From Spirochaetota bacterium (lineage in GTDB: Bacteria; Spirochaetota; UBA4802; JAKQUI01), in the NCBI GenBank assembly GCA_029562645.1, contig JAKQUI010000072.1, positions 55,646 to 119,645 on the forward strand: a stretch of 64,000 nt of DNA, in the 5' to 3' direction. The position numbers and the translations under genes are program-made. Under the pieces are notes generated by a model. It had not been told where the DNA came from. It saw only the letters and a list, made by a program, of their open reading frames with translations, and made no database searches. Positions 43,311 through 52,360 of this stretch are shown in pieces (the stretch's first letter is position 1; each line of letters starts with the position of its first letter).

Positions 43311-43961
43311 TCATTTTACGCTTTTCAGGTAATCCGCATCGCGGCGTATTTGCTCGCGAAGATCTGCACATGCATTATTAAGCGCCATGCAAAATGACGC
43401 ACGCCCAATCCACATATACCCCCAGTAGAGTGCTCCATATGCGGTTTTTTCTGCTTTTGTCTTATATATCTTCAGTATGTTTCCATTCTGCTGTAAGACC
43501 GCTGCTTCCATTTCAATTATTAAGGTTTGACTGCAAACTGGAATTCCCAAAATTCCAAGAATGCCACCAAACGTAACGGGTTCCCACCACCAGTTTTGGG
43601 AAAAATCGATATTTCGCACTATAACGCTCAAGTACTTGTTCGAGTGATTATTTGATTGCATAATAAAATTATTCCTGATAACTGTCTCGACATACGATTC
43701 TAGATTATCGGACGTAAGCCCTTCTTCTTTCATTTGAGGGAAGCCAATGGGTCCTACTTCTGCTGTCACTATAGAATGCTGCCAATTCGCAAAGCACGCC
43801 TTGATGCTAGGTTTATTGACGACAAGCGTCATGTTCGGCACCTGCTGATCAATCGCATGTTTTTGTTTTTCATTTTCGACCATATCAAAAGACCTGCATC
43901 CATTCAAAATGAATGCGCAGAAAACGATAATGGTTATCCTTCTGATTCCCTTTCCGTTCAT
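43311..43961 (-). CDS. Lipoprotein of unknown function in AT-rich island
   Basis: A 216-residue lipoprotein (ATG at 43961 after GGGGAG; lipobox ILNGC). It has segments EVGPIGFPQMKEEG, VIVRNIDFSQNWWWEPVTFGGILGILGIP and IIEMEAAVLQQNGNILKIYKTKAEKTAYGALYWGYMWIG. The overall pattern resembles ABC-type lipoproteins of the outer membrane that are poorly classified. No shared tail. First gene of the minus-strand island run; the small tail lipoprotein follows after 10 bases. Confidence 0.6.
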   Translation of the reverse strand: MNGKGIRRITIIVFCAFILNGCRSFDMVENEKQKHAIDQQVPNMTLVVNKPSIKACFANWQHSIVTAEVGPIGFPQMKEEGLTSDNLESYVETVIRNNFIMQSNNHSNKYLSVIVRNIDFSQNWWWEPVTFGGILGILGIPVCSQTLIIEMEAAVLQQNGNILKIYKTKAEKTAYGALYWGYMWIGRASFCMALNNACADLREQIRRDADYLKSVK

Positions 43962-44840
43962 GACTTCTCCCCTGGGATGTCCGCTGGTCTTGTGCATATT
44001 GAATACACTGACTGTTCGTTGCATAATACGTGGATTCTTCATGAAATATCCCGAGTGCTTAATGTATAATGTACTTCTGCGCCGTTTTTCTTAAGTGAGC
44101 TTAACCAATTTGAATTCAATGGGCGAATTTTGCTTATGGTCTCGTTGTAGATCGCACTTCGATCGATCATGAAAGAGGAGGGAAATCATTATCCTCGGAT
44201 ACGTTCTCATACTACCGTTCACGCAAAAGACAAATGCGAAGCATTCATGGTCAGGAGAGGTCCATCTGCGGGGATTCCGCTTACCAGTCGTGACTATCAT
44301 TGTGATAATCTCCACCCCGGGCTCTTTCTGTGTTATTCCGCCAGGGGATGGGCCTTTTTATATATTTCAACATTTCGATAGTAGTCGATGGCATTGACAA
44401 AGTCAAATGAATTTCGGTATTGCCGGACGGTTGTCATATAATTTGCGAATAATCATTCTGCGGCGCGAACGTATCGGTCAGTATATTGACTTCATTTCAC
44501 GATATCACGAACGTCCCCGCATGGATAAACGATTCATTCACGCTGCAGACGAGGCGCATGTTGTGCGCCGGTTGCCCTGGTGGCTCTCGCCATTTCATCA
44601 GACCGTGATGGAAGTAATGGTTCACGTTCTCCCACGATTTGATTCCTAACCTGAATTCATTGTACGTAATTTATAAATAGAATTCGTAATTTGTTCAATT
44701 TGATAAGTTCAAGTACCAAACATCATAACTTACAACCGGCACATTTTCTGTTTTACAAAATCATTCAAACCGGCGCACCATATTCCCGATACTAGAAACA
44801 GCGCCGGATTCATACGACCATGCGGCTGCTCGAATAGTTC
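43962..44840. other. 880-base AT-rich gap, no supported gene
   Basis: No frame here has a ribosome site and believable composition. On the minus strand 44500-44650 reads like a protein relic (SWENVNHYFHHGLMKWREPP, then CSVNESFIHAGTFVIS) but is closed by stops, so a decayed gene is possible. The upstream end should hold the promoter of the island run. Confidence 0.4.
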
Positions 44841-46328
44841 ATGAGACAGAAACGCCATCGAACACCAATCGTACGCATACTCGCAGGCCTGTGCCTGCTC
44901 TTCGGCGTCGTCTCACCGGCGCACCGCGCCGCCGCGGGCCCCTTTATCAAGATCAATTCGATCGACTCATCCAATTTTCCCGCCGTGAAGGTGCACCTCA
45001 CGGCGACCGACGGCGCGGTCGGCCACCTGAGCGACCTCGACGATGAGCACCTCTCGCTCATCGAGGACGGGTACCGGATCAACTACATGACGATGCTGGA
45101 CCGGGAGGCGTCGCGCGACCTCATCTACCTGGTCTTCTCGCTGGACACCAGTAAAAGCATTCATGCGAAAAATTTCGCGAAGCTTAAAACGATCGCGCGC
45201 GACATCGTAAACGCGAGCACCGACCGCGACCGGATCGCCGTGTACAAGTTCAACAGCGAGGTCGCGCTCCTGTCGAACTTCACCGGCAACCGGGCCGATC
45301 TTTCGAAGCTCATCGGCCGCCTGGAGGCGCACGGGAAAAAGACCCTGCTGTACAATTCCCTCTACGATTCGCTGGACCTCCTGAGCCGCGCGAACGGACC
45401 CCGGAAGGCCGTGATCGTGTTCACCGACGGCAGGGACGAGGGGAGCAGCGTGTCCGCGGGCGATGTGATAAAATTCGCTCGGGACCTCCAGATACCGATC
45501 AGCTTCGTGGCGGTGGACGGCGACCGGTACGTGCGCGAGCTGTCGCGCATCGCCAAGCTCACCGGCGGACGGCTCTACCGCGCCCGGCAGGTGACGGACG
45601 TGGGCGAGATCTACCGTACGCTGGTGCGCGCCATCAAGAACCAGTACGTGGTCCAGTATAAATCCATGCTGCCCGCCGACGGGCGGGCGCACACGCTCGA
45701 GGTCCGCCTGAAGTACGGGACGCTCCGCGACCGCGACACCGCGCCCTTCACCGTGAAAAAGCGATTGTTCGATATCGCGATGCCCACGGCGCTCGAGATC
45801 GCCCTGGCGATCCTGATCGCCCTCCTGGTCCTCGGCATGATCGTCTTCATGGTTATCTTCCTGAGGAGAAACGGCCTTGTCCCGGCGCGAAAGACGGAAC
45901 GGGCCGCCGCCCCGCGGGCCGAATCATCCGAGGCGGGCGACTACCATGTGGCCATCGACCTCGACGAGCAGGAGCGGAAATCGGGCGACCGCGTGATCAC
46001 GGCCACCGATCCGGAGTACGTGTACGCGAAGGCGTGGCTCCTGGAGAAGGACGGCCCCGAGGTGGGCAAAAAGTTCCCTATCTTCTGGGACGAGGTGACG
46101 CTGGGCCGCGGCGACGACAACGCCATCGTGATCAAGGACGACGCGGTGTCGCTCAACCACGCGAAGATCAAGCGCGTGAAAAACGCCTACACCCTCTACG
46201 ACCTCGTGTCGGACAACGGCACCTTCCTCAACGACAACAAGCTCCTGCGCCCCAAAACCCTCTACGATTGGGACGAGATCCGCATCGGTCGCACCGTGCT
46301 GCTCTTCCGCGGATCGAAGAACGCCTGA
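44841..46328 (+). CDS. VWA-domain membrane protein with cytoplasmic FHA domain
   Basis: A 495-residue protein. Signal peptide (to about residue 33). Exported von Willebrand A domain (about 92-270) with metal-site-like LVFSLDTSKSIHAKNF (DxSxS form, here D-T-S-K-S) and VIVFTDGRDEGSS. One membrane helix (about 318-345), linker, then a C-terminal FHA domain (about 400-490): EVTLGRGDDNAIVIKDDAVSLNHAKIKRVKNAYTLYDLVSDNGTFLNDN. This binds phosphothreonine peptides. The layout links an outside adhesion or sensing domain to inside phospho-signalling. No kinase gene is adjacent. Confidence 0.85.
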   Translation: MRQKRHRTPIVRILAGLCLLFGVVSPAHRAAAGPFIKINSIDSSNFPAVKVHLTATDGAVGHLSDLDDEHLSLIEDGYRINYMTMLDREASRDLIYLVFSLDTSKSIHAKNFAKLKTIARDIVNASTDRDRIAVYKFNSEVALLSNFTGNRADLSKLIGRLEAHGKKTLLYNSLYDSLDLLSRANGPRKAVIVFTDGRDEGSSVSAGDVIKFARDLQIPISFVAVDGDRYVRELSRIAKLTGGRLYRARQVTDVGEIYRTLVRAIKNQYVVQYKSMLPADGRAHTLEVRLKYGTLRDRDTAPFTVKKRLFDIAMPTALEIALAILIALLVLGMIVFMVIFLRRNGLVPARKTERAAAPRAESSEAGDYHVAIDLDEQERKSGDRVITATDPEYVYAKAWLLEKDGPEVGKKFPIFWDEVTLGRGDDNAIVIKDDAVSLNHAKIKRVKNAYTLYDLVSDNGTFLNDNKLLRPKTLYDWDEIRIGRTVLLFRGSKNA

Positions 46329-46336
46329 GCGCCGTC

Positions 46337-46765
46337 ATGGACTTCGCGGCGGTGTGCGGTTTTCTATTTGAATCCTTTGAGAAGGAGCACATCCGTTTCG
46401 CCCTTATTGGCGGGCTCGCGTTGCATGCATCCGGGGTCACCAGGACAACAGAGGAAGTCGATTTCCTGATCGCTCGTCGACGCTACGCACTGGCAATGCT
46501 CGATCGCAGCATACCGCTGCCGGTTCTTGGCGGACGTTTCACTGCTCGGGTTGTCGCTCCTGAGGACCTCATCGGACTGAAAGTCCAATCCAGTATCAAT
46601 GATCCATCCCGGGCCGACCACGATAGGGCGGATATACGCAACTTGATGCGAAATAACTTGAAAAACCTCGACCTTGATAGGATCAGGGAGTACTATGCCC
46701 TCTTCGGAAAGGAAGAAGAGTTTTCCCAACTGCTTGCCGAGATGAAACGTGCATCTAACACCTGA
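46337..46765 (+). CDS. Shortened nucleotidyltransferase-fold protein (toxin-antitoxin-like)
   Basis: A 142-residue protein resembling DUF6036/MNT-type nucleotidyltransferases often found in two-gene toxin-antitoxin-like modules. The N-terminal motif is RFALIGGLALHASGVTRTTEEVDFLI (GG then an acidic E-x-D pair). The end has PEDLIGLKVQSSINDPSRADHDRADIRNLM and LDLDRIREYYALFGKEEEF. Compared with family members as I know them, the part between the catalytic loop and PEDLIGLK is very short (about 25 residues), consistent with an internal deletion. The start overlaps nothing, but it follows the VWA-FHA stop by eight bases. Function uncertain. Confidence 0.6.
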   Translation: MDFAAVCGFLFESFEKEHIRFALIGGLALHASGVTRTTEEVDFLIARRRYALAMLDRSIPLPVLGGRFTARVVAPEDLIGLKVQSSINDPSRADHDRADIRNLMRNNLKNLDLDRIREYYALFGKEEEFSQLLAEMKRASNT

Positions 46766-46958
46766 AGAAAAACGCGAGATGCTTGCCGATGGTCTCGACC
46801 AAAAACGGGGCGAGGATTTCCGCACCGCGCTTCGAATGCGTCCGAAAAAACGCATGACCTTCGACGAGTATCTCGCCTTTCTCAACGACGTGCAGGAAGT
46901 ATTTGGCGCCTTTCACCGGTCGCGAAAACCAACAATAACGAAGCGTAACCGTCTATAG
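46749..46958 (+). CDS. Small partner protein of the nucleotidyltransferase
   Basis: A 69-residue protein from a GTG overlapping the end of the nucleotidyltransferase gene by 17 bases. Sequence is charged: MHLTPEEKREMLADGLDQKR, then RTALRMRPKKRMTFDEYLAFLNDVQEVFG. Short charged proteins of this type are commonly encoded beside such nucleotidyltransferases. The overlap indicates coupled translation. No enzyme motif. Confidence 0.55.
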   Translation: MHLTPEEKREMLADGLDQKRGEDFRTALRMRPKKRMTFDEYLAFLNDVQEVFGAFHRSRKPTITKRNRL

Positions 46959-46973
46959 AATCAGCGATTCTCC

Positions 46974-47951
46974 TCACTCCATCCGCGCCCCGGCTTTTCG
47001 GAGCAGGTCCATGAGTTGCCGATGCTGCGCCTCGTCGATGCGCTCGAAGTTCTCGCTCGCGCACTTGAGGGGCGTGTAATCGACGTTCGTCGACTTGATA
47101 TTGGGATCGGCCTTGGCGGCGAGCAGGATGCGCACCGTCTCCACATGTCCCTTGCAGGCCGCCGCGTAGAGCGCCGTCCGGCCGTTCTCCGAGTTCTGAT
47201 TGTTCAGATCGGCCCCCTTCGCAACCAGCATGCGCACGATTGCCGCATGCCCCTTTTCGGCCGCGTATTCCAGCGCCTGCCGTTTTACCACGCTCTTCAT
47301 GTTCACGTCCGCCTTCGCATCGAGCAGCAATTTTACGACATTCGCATGTCCCTTCTCCGCGGCGAGCATGAGGGCCGTGACATAGTGGCTCGACCCCGGA
47401 AGGTTCACATTCGCCTTTCCGGCGATGAGCGCTGTAACGGCGTCGCCATGGCCGTTCATGGACGCCGCGTGGATGGCCGCGCCGGCGTCATCCATCATGT
47501 TTACGTCCGCGCCGCCGGCGATGAGCGCCCTGATGTTGGCGGCCTTTCCCGAGTATGCGGCCCGGATGAGCGCGGACTGTTTGTAGGAGGTCGCCTCATT
47601 GACCTTCGCGCCCTTGGAGAGGAGATAGGCGATCACCTGCGGGGAGCCCGTATCGCCCGCCTCTATCAGCGCCGTTGAATAACTGCTCCCCTCCGAGACC
47701 TTGTTCACGTCGGCCCCGTTGTCCACCAGCACCTTAACCGCTTCCAGATGGCCGCCGCCCGCCGCAAGCATGAGCGCCGTGTTGTATTCATGATCATGCG
47801 CCTCGTTTATCTTCGCCCCGTCCTTGAGGGCCATGCGGATCCCCGGCACGGAGCCGTTTCGCGAATTTCCCAGAAGCCGTTCGTTCGCATCGTCGTCCGC
47901 AAACGCCGGGGTCATCATCATAAGCACGGCGACAAGAAACATCCTTCTCAT
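46974..47951 (-). CDS. Secreted ankyrin-repeat protein
   Basis: A 325-residue exported protein (signal MRRMFLVAVLMMMTPAFA). The rest is about eight ankyrin repeats, residues 38-300: YNTALMLAAGGGHLEAVKVLVDNGADVN, TALMLAAEKGHANVVKLLLDAKADVN, TALYAAACKGHVETVRILLAAKADPN. The ending (IDEAQHRQLMDLLRKAGARME) caps the stack. CGGAGGG precedes the ATG. Codon use is GC-rich, unlike the ankyrin lipoproteins at 41-43 kb, so it is not a recent copy. Likely a periplasmic binding scaffold. Confidence 0.87.
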   Translation of the reverse strand: MRRMFLVAVLMMMTPAFADDDANERLLGNSRNGSVPGIRMALKDGAKINEAHDHEYNTALMLAAGGGHLEAVKVLVDNGADVNKVSEGSSYSTALIEAGDTGSPQVIAYLLSKGAKVNEATSYKQSALIRAAYSGKAANIRALIAGGADVNMMDDAGAAIHAASMNGHGDAVTALIAGKANVNLPGSSHYVTALMLAAEKGHANVVKLLLDAKADVNMKSVVKRQALEYAAEKGHAAIVRMLVAKGADLNNQNSENGRTALYAAACKGHVETVRILLAAKADPNIKSTNVDYTPLKCASENFERIDEAQHRQLMDLLRKAGARME

Positions 47952-48172
47952 GATTCCCTCCGATAGTATTACAAATCATGAAGGCCACGTTGAAATACAT
48001 CCGTCACCGGGTGGAAAAAGTCAAGGGACATTGCGGCGGACAGCAGTGGATGTCGGAAAAAGGGGAACTGTCGGAGGGGAAGATGGCCAGCGGACCGGGC
48101 CGTGATACGATCGGCCCAATCCGCCGGAGACTCATGCAGGCGAAGGCGGAGAGCCGTGCGCCCGCTGGCGTC

Positions 48173-48412
48173 TTATTTGCACTCGTTATACGACTTCGTG
48201 CATTTTTCCCGTTCGGCCTTGATCGCCGTGTTGCGGGCGTCCCGTTCCATTCCCTTATACAGGGGATTGGAGGTCGTGTTCGCCAGTTTCATGCATTTGT
48301 CGAAAACGGGACGGCATCTCTTGATGCGCTCCGTTTCCGGAGACGAACTCACGCATACCGCGATCGAAAGAAACAGTAATAACGAAACCCCGGATACTGC
48401 AATTTTTCCCAT
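48173..48412 (-). CDS. Small secreted protein with twin Cx6C pairs
   Basis: A 79-residue protein with an N-terminal signal (VSGVSLLLFLSIAVC). The mature part has four Cys in two equal pairs, Cys33-x6-Cys40 and Cys71-x6-Cys78, each in a helix (KRCRPVFDKCMKLAN and EREKCTKSYNECK). This layout would allow a disulfide-linked helical hairpin. GGAGG is nine bases before the ATG at 48412. No family recognised. Confidence 0.55.
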   Translation of the reverse strand: MGKIAVSGVSLLLFLSIAVCVSSSPETERIKRCRPVFDKCMKLANTTSNPLYKGMERDARNTAIKAEREKCTKSYNECK

Positions 48413-48615
48413 GTGAAATTTCCTCCCTTGATGGTGATGATGTGTGCCGGTGAATACAGCAGGTCGGCGTGCGCATGTCAACATAAAAACACCCGTGCGA
48501 CGGTCCCGCGCATGGTATCGGTGCTGGCGGCGCCGACTGTGCGCGAAAATAAAATTCTTGTCATCGAACGGCCCGCTACTATGGTTGCTCCAAATTCAAA
48601 GGACCCAAAACGATT

Positions 48616-48999
48616 ATGATAGAACTCGATTTTTCCAAGCTCGGCGGGCTCGTGCCCGTAATCGCGCAGGACCACCGAACCGGCGAGGTCCTCATGATGG
48701 CGTTCATGAACGCGGAGGCGTGGGACCTCACGCGCTCCACCGGCATCGTCCACTACTACAGCCGCTCCCGGAACAAGCTCTGGAAGAAGGGCGAATCCTC
48801 CGGAAACATACAGGAGGTCAAAGAGATCCGCGTCGACTGCGACAACGACTGCGTGCTCGTGAAGGTGAACCAGATCGGCGAGGCGGCCTGCCACACCGGC
48901 TACGTGAGCTGCTTCTACCGGGTGTTGGAGGGCGACACGGTGCGGATCGACGGCACAAAGGTCTTCGATCCCGAGACGGTGTACGGAGAAAAGAAATGA
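48616..48999 (+). CDS. hisI: Phosphoribosyl-AMP cyclohydrolase
   Basis: Histidine synthesis step three: opens the adenine ring of phosphoribosyl-AMP. The 127-residue single-domain protein has [33 protein letters not shown] (substrate loop) and the zinc/magnesium site [12 protein letters not shown] plus ACHTGYVSC. There is no fused HisE domain. It overlaps hisG by four bases (ATGA at 48996), so the two are translated together, an unusual two-gene his cluster; other his genes are not in the window. Confidence 0.94.
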   Translation: MIELDFSKLGGLVPVIAQDHRTGEVLMMAFMNAEAWDLTRSTGIVHYYSRSRNKLWKKGESSGNIQEVKEIRVDCDNDCVLVKVNQIGEAACHTGYVSCFYRVLEGDTVRIDGTKVFDPETVYGEKK

Positions 49000-49889
49000 G
49001 CGAAACGATACTCAAGCTGGGAATCCCCAAGGGGAGCCTCGAGAACGCGACCATCGATCTGTTTCAAAAGGCGGGATGGCGGATCACGTCATCCTCGCGA
49101 AATTATTTCCCGTCCATCGACGATCCCGAGATCTCGTGCTCGCTCGTCCGGGCGCAGGAGATGGCGCGCTACATCGAAAGCGGCGTGCTCGACGTGGGCC
49201 TTACCGGCCTCGACTGGATTTTGGAAAACAACGCGAGGGTCGAGATCATCTCCGACCTCATCTACTCCAAGGTGAGCATGCGCAAGGCCCGCTGGGTGCT
49301 CGCGGTCCCCGAACACTCCCCCATCTCCTCGGTGGAGGACTGCGCGAACAAGACCATCTCGACCGAGCTCGTGAATTTCACCAGCCGCTACTTCGCCGAG
49401 CGCGGGATCCCCGTAAAGGTGGAGTTCTCCTGGGGCGCCACCGAGGCCAAGGTGGTCGAGGGCCTCGTGGACGCCATCGTCGAGGTGACCGAGACCGGCT
49501 CCACCATCCGCGCGCACGGACTCAAGATCATCCACACCCTGCTGGAGACCAACACCAAGCTCGCCGCGAACGTCGAGAGCATGCAGGACTCGTGGAAGCG
49601 GAACAAGATCGGCCAGATCGCGCTGCTCCTGAAGGGAGCGCTCAATGCGGGAAATCTGGTGGGCATCAAGATGAACGTGCCCACGGCGAACCTGGACGCG
49701 GTCATCGCGCTGGTGCCCAGCCTCACGGCGCCCACGGTATCGCGGCTCCATAACACCGACTGGTTCTCCGTGGAGTCGGTGATCGACGAGAAAACCGTCC
49801 GCGGGCTCATCCCGCGGCTCATCAATGCCGGCGCGGATGGCATCATCGAGTACCCCCTGAACAAGGTCGTGAGCAAGGGGGATTGCTGA
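48996..49889 (+). CDS. hisG: ATP phosphoribosyltransferase, long form
   Basis: First enzyme of histidine synthesis, joining ATP and PRPP. The 297-residue length and the C-terminal domain ([49 protein letters not shown]) mark the long form, which carries its own histidine-binding regulatory ACT-like domain and does not need HisZ. The catalytic part has [24 protein letters not shown] and [18 protein letters not shown] (PRPP loop). Probable feedback inhibition by histidine. Coupled to hisI. Confidence 0.94.
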   Translation: MSETILKLGIPKGSLENATIDLFQKAGWRITSSSRNYFPSIDDPEISCSLVRAQEMARYIESGVLDVGLTGLDWILENNARVEIISDLIYSKVSMRKARWVLAVPEHSPISSVEDCANKTISTELVNFTSRYFAERGIPVKVEFSWGATEAKVVEGLVDAIVEVTETGSTIRAHGLKIIHTLLETNTKLAANVESMQDSWKRNKIGQIALLLKGALNAGNLVGIKMNVPTANLDAVIALVPSLTAPTVSRLHNTDWFSVESVIDEKTVRGLIPRLINAGADGIIEYPLNKVVSKGDC

Positions 49890-49905
49890 TCCCGGCGGCC
49901 GCACC

Positions 49906-50631
49906 GTGACCGCGCCCACGATCGCCGAGGCGAAACGGACCGCGATCGCGCTCTCCCGCGCGACCCCCCGGCCGCTCTTCTACCGCGAGAAAACGCACGA
50001 ACTCGATCGCGCCCGCGCCCTGTCCCGGAACGACCGCGCCGCGCATTTCGCCCGCGACAGCATCCGGACCGAGGGCAGCGTGCTGGGCCATGATTTCTAT
50101 CATGCGCACCGTGTTGCGCACGACGCCGCCGCGATCGTCTACTGCGAGCGAGGCGATGATGATGACGGACTCGCGCGGCTCGCTCTGGTCGCGGGCTACC
50201 TGCACGACATCCGACGCAACATGCGCGACCACTCCGCCCGGGGGGCCGAGGCGGTCGTGCCCCTGCTTGCGAACATTCTTCCCGCGCGCGACATCGCCAT
50301 GGTCGCCGTCGCCATTCGCGACCACGAGGCCTTTCGCGAACGCGTCGCAATCGACGACGACGATGCGCGCCTGCTCGCCGACGCCCTCTACGACGCCGAC
50401 AAGTTCCGCTGGGGGCCGGACAATTTCACCTATACCATCTGGAGCATGGCGCGCAGCCTGGCGATCTCGGTGGACGATCTCGTGCGGCACTACCAGGCGG
50501 GGATCGCGGGCATCACGCGCATCCGGGACACCTTCCGGACCGACACCGGACGCCGCTACGGTCCCGACTTCATCGACCGGGGACTGGAGCTCGGCGGGGC
50601 GCTGTACGCGTATTTGACTGAGCGGCGCTGA
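49906..50631 (+). CDS. HD-domain hydrolase
   Basis: A 241-residue protein from a GTG 16 bases after hisG. HD metal ligands: GHDFYHAHRVAHDA (His), AGYLHDIRRNMRDHS (HD pair) and ALYDADKFRWGPDN (Asp). Other residues are Arg/Ala/Asp-rich. It probably hydrolyses a phosphorylated small molecule or nucleotide; the substrate is unknown. Location suggests co-transcription with hisI-hisG, but no functional link is established. A hairpin 58 bases downstream precedes the next gene. Confidence 0.75.
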   Translation: MTAPTIAEAKRTAIALSRATPRPLFYREKTHELDRARALSRNDRAAHFARDSIRTEGSVLGHDFYHAHRVAHDAAAIVYCERGDDDDGLARLALVAGYLHDIRRNMRDHSARGAEAVVPLLANILPARDIAMVAVAIRDHEAFRERVAIDDDDARLLADALYDADKFRWGPDNFTYTIWSMARSLAISVDDLVRHYQAGIAGITRIRDTFRTDTGRRYGPDFIDRGLELGGALYAYLTERR

Positions 50632-50688
50632 ATCAACGCCGCGAACCGCGCACCGACGATAAAAATTATTTGAAAATTATCCCCCTCG

Positions 50689-50708
50689 CCGTAAAGTTAG
50701 CTTTACGG
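50689..50708 (+). promoter_or_regulatory. Perfect palindromic hairpin before the HD-GYP regulator gene
   Basis: CCGTAAAG/CTTTACGG with a TTAG loop, ending seven bases before the AAGGAG ribosome site. Could be an operator, an RNA stem or a weak terminator of the HD gene; no U-tract. Confidence 0.45.
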
Positions 50709-50725
50709 TGCCTCAAGGAGACGAA

Positions 50726-52342
50726 GTGGCAGCAAACGGGACCAACGGCAACAGAGCGACGACGCGCGAGCGCATCCTGGTGGTGGACGACGAGCAGACG
50801 ATCCGCGAGATCCTCTCGAAGTACATCACCCAGCTCGGCTACGAGGTGGTAACCGCCGAGGACGGCATGCACGCCCTGGAAAAGCTGGCGGCGCTTCCCT
50901 TCGACCTGGTGCTCACCGACCTTAAAATGCCCAAGATGGACGGCCGGGAGCTCCTGAAACGGCTGGCCGAGGCCTATCCCGACATCCCGAAGATCGTGCT
51001 GACGGGCCTGGGCACCGACGAGGACATCATCCTCGCGCTCAAGACCGGGGCGTACGACTTCCTCACCAAGCCCATCATCGATTTCGAGATCCTGCACCAC
51101 GCCTTGAAGCGCGCGCTAGAGCGCAAGCGCCTCAACGACGAGCGCACCCGCTACGCCGACCAGCAGACGCACATCACCGAGATCGTCTCCATGCTCAACC
51201 GCGGCAGCGAGACCGAGGAGATATTCAAGACCTTAAGCACCACGCTCAAGCGCTTCATCCCGTTCAACCGGCTCACGCTCGCCCTCATCGACGAGACGAC
51301 CGGCTCGGTGGTCACCAAGTACATCGAGTCGGACCAGCAGGTCCTGCTCGGGCGGGGCGAGGAGTTCCCCCTTGAGCGCTCCTCGCTCAATGACGCCGCC
51401 GAGCGGAAGGTCGTCATCATCATCAACGATCTTGAGCGCTATTATACCGAGCACGCCAGTTCCGTGAACGCAAAGCGGCTCCTCGAGGAGGGCATGCGCT
51501 CGTCGCTGGTGCTGCCGCTGATCATCAACGACCGCACGCGGGGCTTTCTCATCTTCGCCTCGGTCACTCCGCACTCGTTCAAGGAGGACCACATCTCCTT
51601 CCTGGAATCCATCGTGGGGCAGATCTCCTTCAGCATCCAGCGCGGCGAGCTCCTGTCCGAGCTCGAGACGCACACCGAGAAGCTGGAGCAGCTCGTGGAG
51701 ACGCGCACCCGCGAGGTCCTCAAGACGCAGAAGGTGACCATCTTCGCGCTCAGCAAACTCGCCGACGCGCGCGACGTGGACACCGGCCAGCACCTCGAGC
51801 GCATCCGCCGCTTCTGCGCCCTCATCGCGCAGGTGCTCAAGTACTCCGAGCACGGGAAGCACATCACCAACCAGTATCTCCGCGACCTCTACGACTCGTC
51901 CATTCTGCACGACATCGGCAAGGTGGGGATCCCCGACGCGATCCTGTTGAAGCAGGGGCCGCTCACGGCCGAGGAGTTCGACATCATCAAGACCCACACC
52001 ACCATCGGGTTCAACTCGCTGCGCTCGGCCTCCAAGGACCTGGGCGAGGACACCTTTCTCAATATGGCCATGGACATCACCCTGTACCACCACGAGCGCT
52101 GGGACGGCCTGGGGTACCCCTACGGGCTCAAGGGCGACGAGATCCCGCTCTCGTCGCGGATCGTCGCGATCAGCGACGTGTACGACGCGCTCACCAGCAA
52201 GCGCCCCTACAAGGCCCCCTACGAGCACGAGATGGCGGTCGAGATCATGAAGGACGAGCAGTCGCACTTCGATCCCCTGCTGTTCAAGATTTTTCTCGAA
52301 AATAACGAAGAGATCGACCGGATCCGCAGGGAATTCAAATGA
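50726..52342 (+). CDS. Response regulator with receiver, GAF-like and HD-GYP domains
   Basis: A 538-residue protein. The receiver domain (about 15-130) has RILVVDDEQTIREIL, phospho-Asp in DLVLTDLKMPKMDG and Lys in YDFLTKPI. A GAF-like domain (about 150-300; AERKVVIIINDLERYY, SLVLPLIINDRTRGFLIF) follows. The HD-GYP phosphodiesterase (about 340-535) has ADARDVDTGQHLERIRRF, SSILHDIGKVGIPDAIL, HHERWDGLGYPYGLKGDEIPLSSR and SDVYDAL. It is predicted to degrade cyclic di-GMP when activated. I choose GTG 50726, which has AAGGAG five bases before it; a GTG at 50708 would start inside the hairpin. Confidence 0.9.
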   Translation: MAANGTNGNRATTRERILVVDDEQTIREILSKYITQLGYEVVTAEDGMHALEKLAALPFDLVLTDLKMPKMDGRELLKRLAEAYPDIPKIVLTGLGTDEDIILALKTGAYDFLTKPIIDFEILHHALKRALERKRLNDERTRYADQQTHITEIVSMLNRGSETEEIFKTLSTTLKRFIPFNRLTLALIDETTGSVVTKYIESDQQVLLGRGEEFPLERSSLNDAAERKVVIIINDLERYYTEHASSVNAKRLLEEGMRSSLVLPLIINDRTRGFLIFASVTPHSFKEDHISFLESIVGQISFSIQRGELLSELETHTEKLEQLVETRTREVLKTQKVTIFALSKLADARDVDTGQHLERIRRFCALIAQVLKYSEHGKHITNQYLRDLYDSSILHDIGKVGIPDAILLKQGPLTAEEFDIIKTHTTIGFNSLRSASKDLGEDTFLNMAMDITLYHHERWDGLGYPYGLKGDEIPLSSRIVAISDVYDALTSKRPYKAPYEHEMAVEIMKDEQSHFDPLLFKIFLENNEEIDRIRREFK

Positions 52343-52360
52343 CGATTCCGAGGTGTGATG

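Noticed and set aside
44407..44649. Plus-strand frame of 80 codons in the AT-rich gap
   Set aside because: No ribosome site, no similarity I can name; the opposite strand looks at least as protein-like but has stops.
47978..48379. Plus-strand frame of 133 codons
   Set aside because: Mostly the complement of the twin-Cx6C gene; Arg-rich and without a good start.
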